This document shows positions 61,794-64,000 of a stretch of DNA of 64,000 nucleotides, piece after piece. Every line of letters begins with the position of its first letter. Position 1 is the stretch's first letter. Both the position numbers and the translations under genes were made by a program. Under the pieces are notes generated by a model, which ran no database searches, was not told where the DNA came from, and was given only the letters and a program-made list of their open reading frames with translations. This DNA is from Thalassotalea_B piscium_A (GTDB lineage: Bacteria; Pseudomonadota; Gammaproteobacteria; Enterobacterales; Alteromonadaceae), in NCBI GenBank assembly GCA_049347715.1, contig CP186339.1, positions 744,001 to 808,000 on the forward strand. The letters are read 5' to 3'.

Positions 61794-62612
61794 ATGGCTT
61801 TAGTAGTAAATAGTAATATCGCATCGCTTAACTCACAACGTCAGTTGTCTCGTTCAACTAACGATTTGTCAGATAACTACCAACGATTATCATCAGGTAA
61901 GCGTATCAATAGTGCTCGTGATGATGCGGCTGGCTTACAAATTTCAAGTCGTTTAACTGCGCAAATTAATGGTTTGAATCAAGCCTCTCGAAATGCAAAT
62001 GATGCCATTTCTTTAGCGCAAACAGCTGAAGGGGCGTTAGATGAATACACTGGTGCACTACAACGTATGCGTACGCTAGCTGTTCAAGCATCAAATGGTT
62101 CAAATAATTCAGCTGACCGAGTAGCACTTAATGCAGAGTACACTGAGTTAACAGAGGAATTGACTCGAATTTCAGCGGATACAGAATTTGGTGGTGTTAA
62201 ATTACTTGATAGTAGCTATCAAGAAGCTTTCCAAATTGGTGCTAACAAAGGGCAATTAATCACTATTGCTATTAGTCAAAATTTACAAGCTAGTGCTGCA
62301 GGTATTGCTGTTTCAGTAGGTATATCTACGTTTTCACATGCGCAGTCTATGCTTACTCAAATCGATGCAGCATTAAAAACGGTTAATGGTGTACGTGCCG
62401 ATCTTGGTGCGAAACAAAATCGTTTCTCATCAATTATTCGTAGTAACGATATTACCTCAGAAAATGTATCGGCATCACGTTCACGAATTGAAGATACTGA
62501 CTTTGCCGCAGAAACCGCTAAACTAGCGAGAAGCTCAGTATTACAACAAGCATCAAGTTCTATGTTAGCCCAAGCTAACCAACAGCCTCAAATAGCCTTG
62601 TCATTGCTATAA
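61794..62612 (+). CDS. fliC: Flagellin 3
   Basis: A 272-residue flagellin. Its N-terminal 105 residues match flagellin 2 except near residues 106-110, and its last 75 match flagellins 2 and 4. The variable centre differs (ADRVALNAEYTELTEELTRI and SQNLQASAAGIAVSVGISTF) and is two residues longer. GGGAG precedes the ATG. Part of a tandem array with copied terminator, leader and promoter. Confidence 0.96.
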   Translation: MALVVNSNIASLNSQRQLSRSTNDLSDNYQRLSSGKRINSARDDAAGLQISSRLTAQINGLNQASRNANDAISLAQTAEGALDEYTGALQRMRTLAVQASNGSNNSADRVALNAEYTELTEELTRISADTEFGGVKLLDSSYQEAFQIGANKGQLITIAISQNLQASAAGIAVSVGISTFSHAQSMLTQIDAALKTVNGVRADLGAKQNRFSSIIRSNDITSENVSASRSRIEDTDFAAETAKLARSSVLQQASSSMLAQANQQPQIALSLL

Positions 62613-62640
62613 ACACGGTAAGATAAGCTTAAGTAGAATG

Positions 62641-62672
62641 AAAAGGTCTTCATATTGAAGGCCTTTTTTTTT
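62641..62672 (+). terminator. Terminator after flagellin 3
   Basis: GGTCTTC and GAAGGCC pair (one G-U) around ATATT, followed by nine T. It is a copy of the terminator after flagellin 2. Confidence 0.9.
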
Positions 62673-62764
62673 GGGTTTAATAAAACAGTATGTAGTCAAC
62701 TTATTGTTGACATCATATTTGCTAGAATATAAACATAGTTTATATAGCTAACCAGGATAAATAC

Positions 62765-62918
62765 GTGAGATTTAGGTAATAAAGAGCAAGGTTATAAATA
62801 TAATTTTTAGCTTTTAATCTTTTAAAAAATAGAGAGTTAATGGTTTTGTTACCTTTGTTTCTATTATTTATCTAAAAATTATTAAAGGTTTATTTTAAAT
62901 GGCCGATATAGTTTTTAA
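62765..62918 (+). repeat. Conserved upstream block of flagellin 4 (repeat copy B)
   Basis: The second copy of the 154-base block described at 61569-61722, with three base differences. It ends in the sigma-28 promoter of flagellin 4. Confidence 0.92.
62883..62909 (+). promoter_or_regulatory. Sigma-28 promoter of flagellin 4
   Basis: TAAAGGTT, 11 bases and GCCGATAT, 79 bases before the ATG. Confidence 0.92.
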
Positions 62919-62987
62919 CAAGAGATGAGTGACTTAAAAAAGCTCATTAATTACAAACCTTAAGGGATATACCCTGGGAGCATTGTC

Positions 62988-63800
62988 ATGGCTTTAGTAG
63001 TAAATAGTAATATCGCATCACTTAACTCACAACGTCAGTTGTCTCGTTCAACTAACGATTTATCAGATAATTATCAACGTTTATCATCAGGTAAGCGTAT
63101 TAACAGTGCTCGTGATGATGCCGCTGGCTTACAAATTTCAAGTCGTTTAACTGCGCAAATTAATGGTTTGAATCAAGCATCTCGAAATGCAAATGATGCC
63201 ATTTCTTTAGCGCAAACAGCTGAAGGGGCGTTAGATGAATACACTGGTGCTCTACAACGTATGCGTACATTAGCGGTTCAATCATCAAATGGTTCAAATA
63301 ATTCAGCTGACCGAGTAGCATTAAATGCTGAATTTAAAGAGTTAGCGTCTGAATTAACACGTATTTCAGATGATACAGAGTTTGGTGGCGTTAAATTACT
63401 TGATAGTAACTATAAAGAAGCTTTCCAAATTGGCGCTAACAAAGGGCAATTAATCACTATTGCTATTAGCAATACGTTAAGTGCTGGTGGTGTGAGTGTT
63501 GGTGGAGCAATCTCTACTTTTGCTAGTGCACAGGATATGTTAACGAAAATTGATTCTGCTTTGAAAACAGTCAATGGCGTTCGTGCCGATTTAGGTGCCA
63601 AGCAAAACCGCTTTTCATCAATTATCCGAAGTAATGATATTACCTCTGAAAACGTATCGGCTTCTCGTTCACGAATTGAAGATACTGACTTTGCCGCAGA
63701 AACTGCTAAACTAGCTAGAAGCTCAGTGTTACAACAAGCATCAAGTTCTATGTTAGCGCAAGCTAACCAACAACCTCAAATAGCGTTGTCATTGTTATAA
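62988..63800 (+). CDS. fliC: Flagellin 4
   Basis: A 270-residue flagellin with the same conserved ends as flagellins 2 and 3. The variable centre reads ADRVALNAEFKELASELTRI and SNTLSAGGVSVGGAISTFAS, sharing the start of flagellin 3's centre and the SAGGVS motif of flagellin 2, so it looks mosaic. GGGAG precedes the ATG. Last flagellin of the array in this window. Confidence 0.96.
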   Translation: MALVVNSNIASLNSQRQLSRSTNDLSDNYQRLSSGKRINSARDDAAGLQISSRLTAQINGLNQASRNANDAISLAQTAEGALDEYTGALQRMRTLAVQSSNGSNNSADRVALNAEFKELASELTRISDDTEFGGVKLLDSNYKEAFQIGANKGQLITIAISNTLSAGGVSVGGAISTFASAQDMLTKIDSALKTVNGVRADLGAKQNRFSSIIRSNDITSENVSASRSRIEDTDFAAETAKLARSSVLQQASSSMLAQANQQPQIALSLL

Positions 63801-63829
63801 TAACGGTAAATTAGTTATTTATAAAAAGT

Positions 63830-63855
63830 AAAATGGCACTCTTGGGTGTCATTTT
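63830..63855 (+). terminator. Terminator after flagellin 4
   Basis: AAAATGGCAC and GTGTCATTTT pair (one G-U) around a 6-base loop. Unlike the hairpins after flagellins 2 and 3, its sequence is different. Confidence 0.75.
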
Positions 63856-63881
63856 ATTTTATCAACGAGTAGGAGTATATT

Positions 63882-64000
63882 ATGGTTAAGTTAGTATCGT
63901 CGGAGAATCCACTTAATAACCAATTCTCTGAAGTTGCATCTAATGCTTTTAAATCACCGCAAGATGTTGATTTAAAAAAGGGTACTGTAAATTCAGAAGA
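63882..64000 (+). CDS. flaG: Start of a probable FlaG protein, cut by the window edge
   Basis: ATG 63882 follows AGGAG at 6 bases and stays open to the end (39 codons). The protein begins MVKLVSSENPLNNQFSEVAS. The flagellin array of polar flagella is typically followed by flaG and fliD, and a polar, unstructured N-terminus of this kind fits FlaG. The assignment is by position; the conserved C-terminal FlaG domain lies outside the window. Confidence 0.6.
   Translation, partial: MVKLVSSENPLNNQFSEVASNAFKSPQDVDLKKGTVNSE

Noticed and set aside
1..64000. CRISPR array, tRNA or rRNA genes, prophage
   Set aside because: No regularly spaced direct repeats, cloverleaf-like genes, rRNA segments or phage structural genes were recognised.

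Overview
The window reads as an AT-rich chromosome segment of a marine, motile gammaproteobacterium of the Alteromonadales, most like Colwelliaceae (Colwellia or Thalassotalea). The evidence is the tkt-epd-pgk-fba order, the long (about 530-residue) type of isocitrate lyase, the H-ring genes flgT and flgP typical of sodium-driven polar flagella, and a Vibrio/Shewanella-like polar flagellar locus (flgN-flgM-flgA / cheV-cheR-flgBCDEFGHIJKL / tandem flagellins). Genus is an inference from gene content; no rRNA or tRNA gene was seen.

Left part (1-14.0 kb): start of an unidentified gene, a TonB-dependent receptor, a divergent BCCT transporter, a small lipoprotein, a GST-like protein and a U32-family protein. 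A small accessory island follows (about 8.7-12.0 kb): a perfect 26-bp palindrome, an orphan serine alpha/beta-hydrolase-like protein, two tandem copies of an unrecognised partner gene (the second truncated) and a serine-hydrolase remnant fused to the duplication breakpoint. selO and a CBS-domain gene close this part.

Phosphate block (14.1-21.9 kb): a PhoB box of three repeats at exact 11-bp spacing, next to a perfect -10, precedes pstC-pstA-pstB-phoU with no pstS. A DUF47 (PhoU-like) gene and a PiT transporter follow. Both PstC and PstA carry large extra periplasmic domains.

Stress and central metabolism (21.9-40.1 kb): ppiC, then an ECF sigma / membrane protein / secreted coiled-coil operon. 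Malate synthase G and isocitrate lyase, the two glyoxylate-shunt enzymes, flank a LysR-LrgA-LrgB operon. After these come MscS, a DUF481 outer-membrane protein, and fba, pgk, epd and tkt.

Signalling and flagellum (40.2-64.0 kb): a MASE1-CHASE hybrid kinase-like protein whose phosphotransfer residues are lost, a 44-residue membrane peptide, then the flagellar locus. Promoter motifs fit a flagellar cascade: sigma-54-like sites before flgB (weak), flgF and the first flagellin, and sigma-28 sites with exact 11-bp spacers before flgM and flagellins 2, 3 and 4. Flagellins 2-4 have near-identical ends and variable centres. The window ends inside a probable flaG. Most candidates for novelty are the 8.7-12 kb island, the degenerate kinase, the ECF operon and the glyoxylate/LrgAB arrangement.
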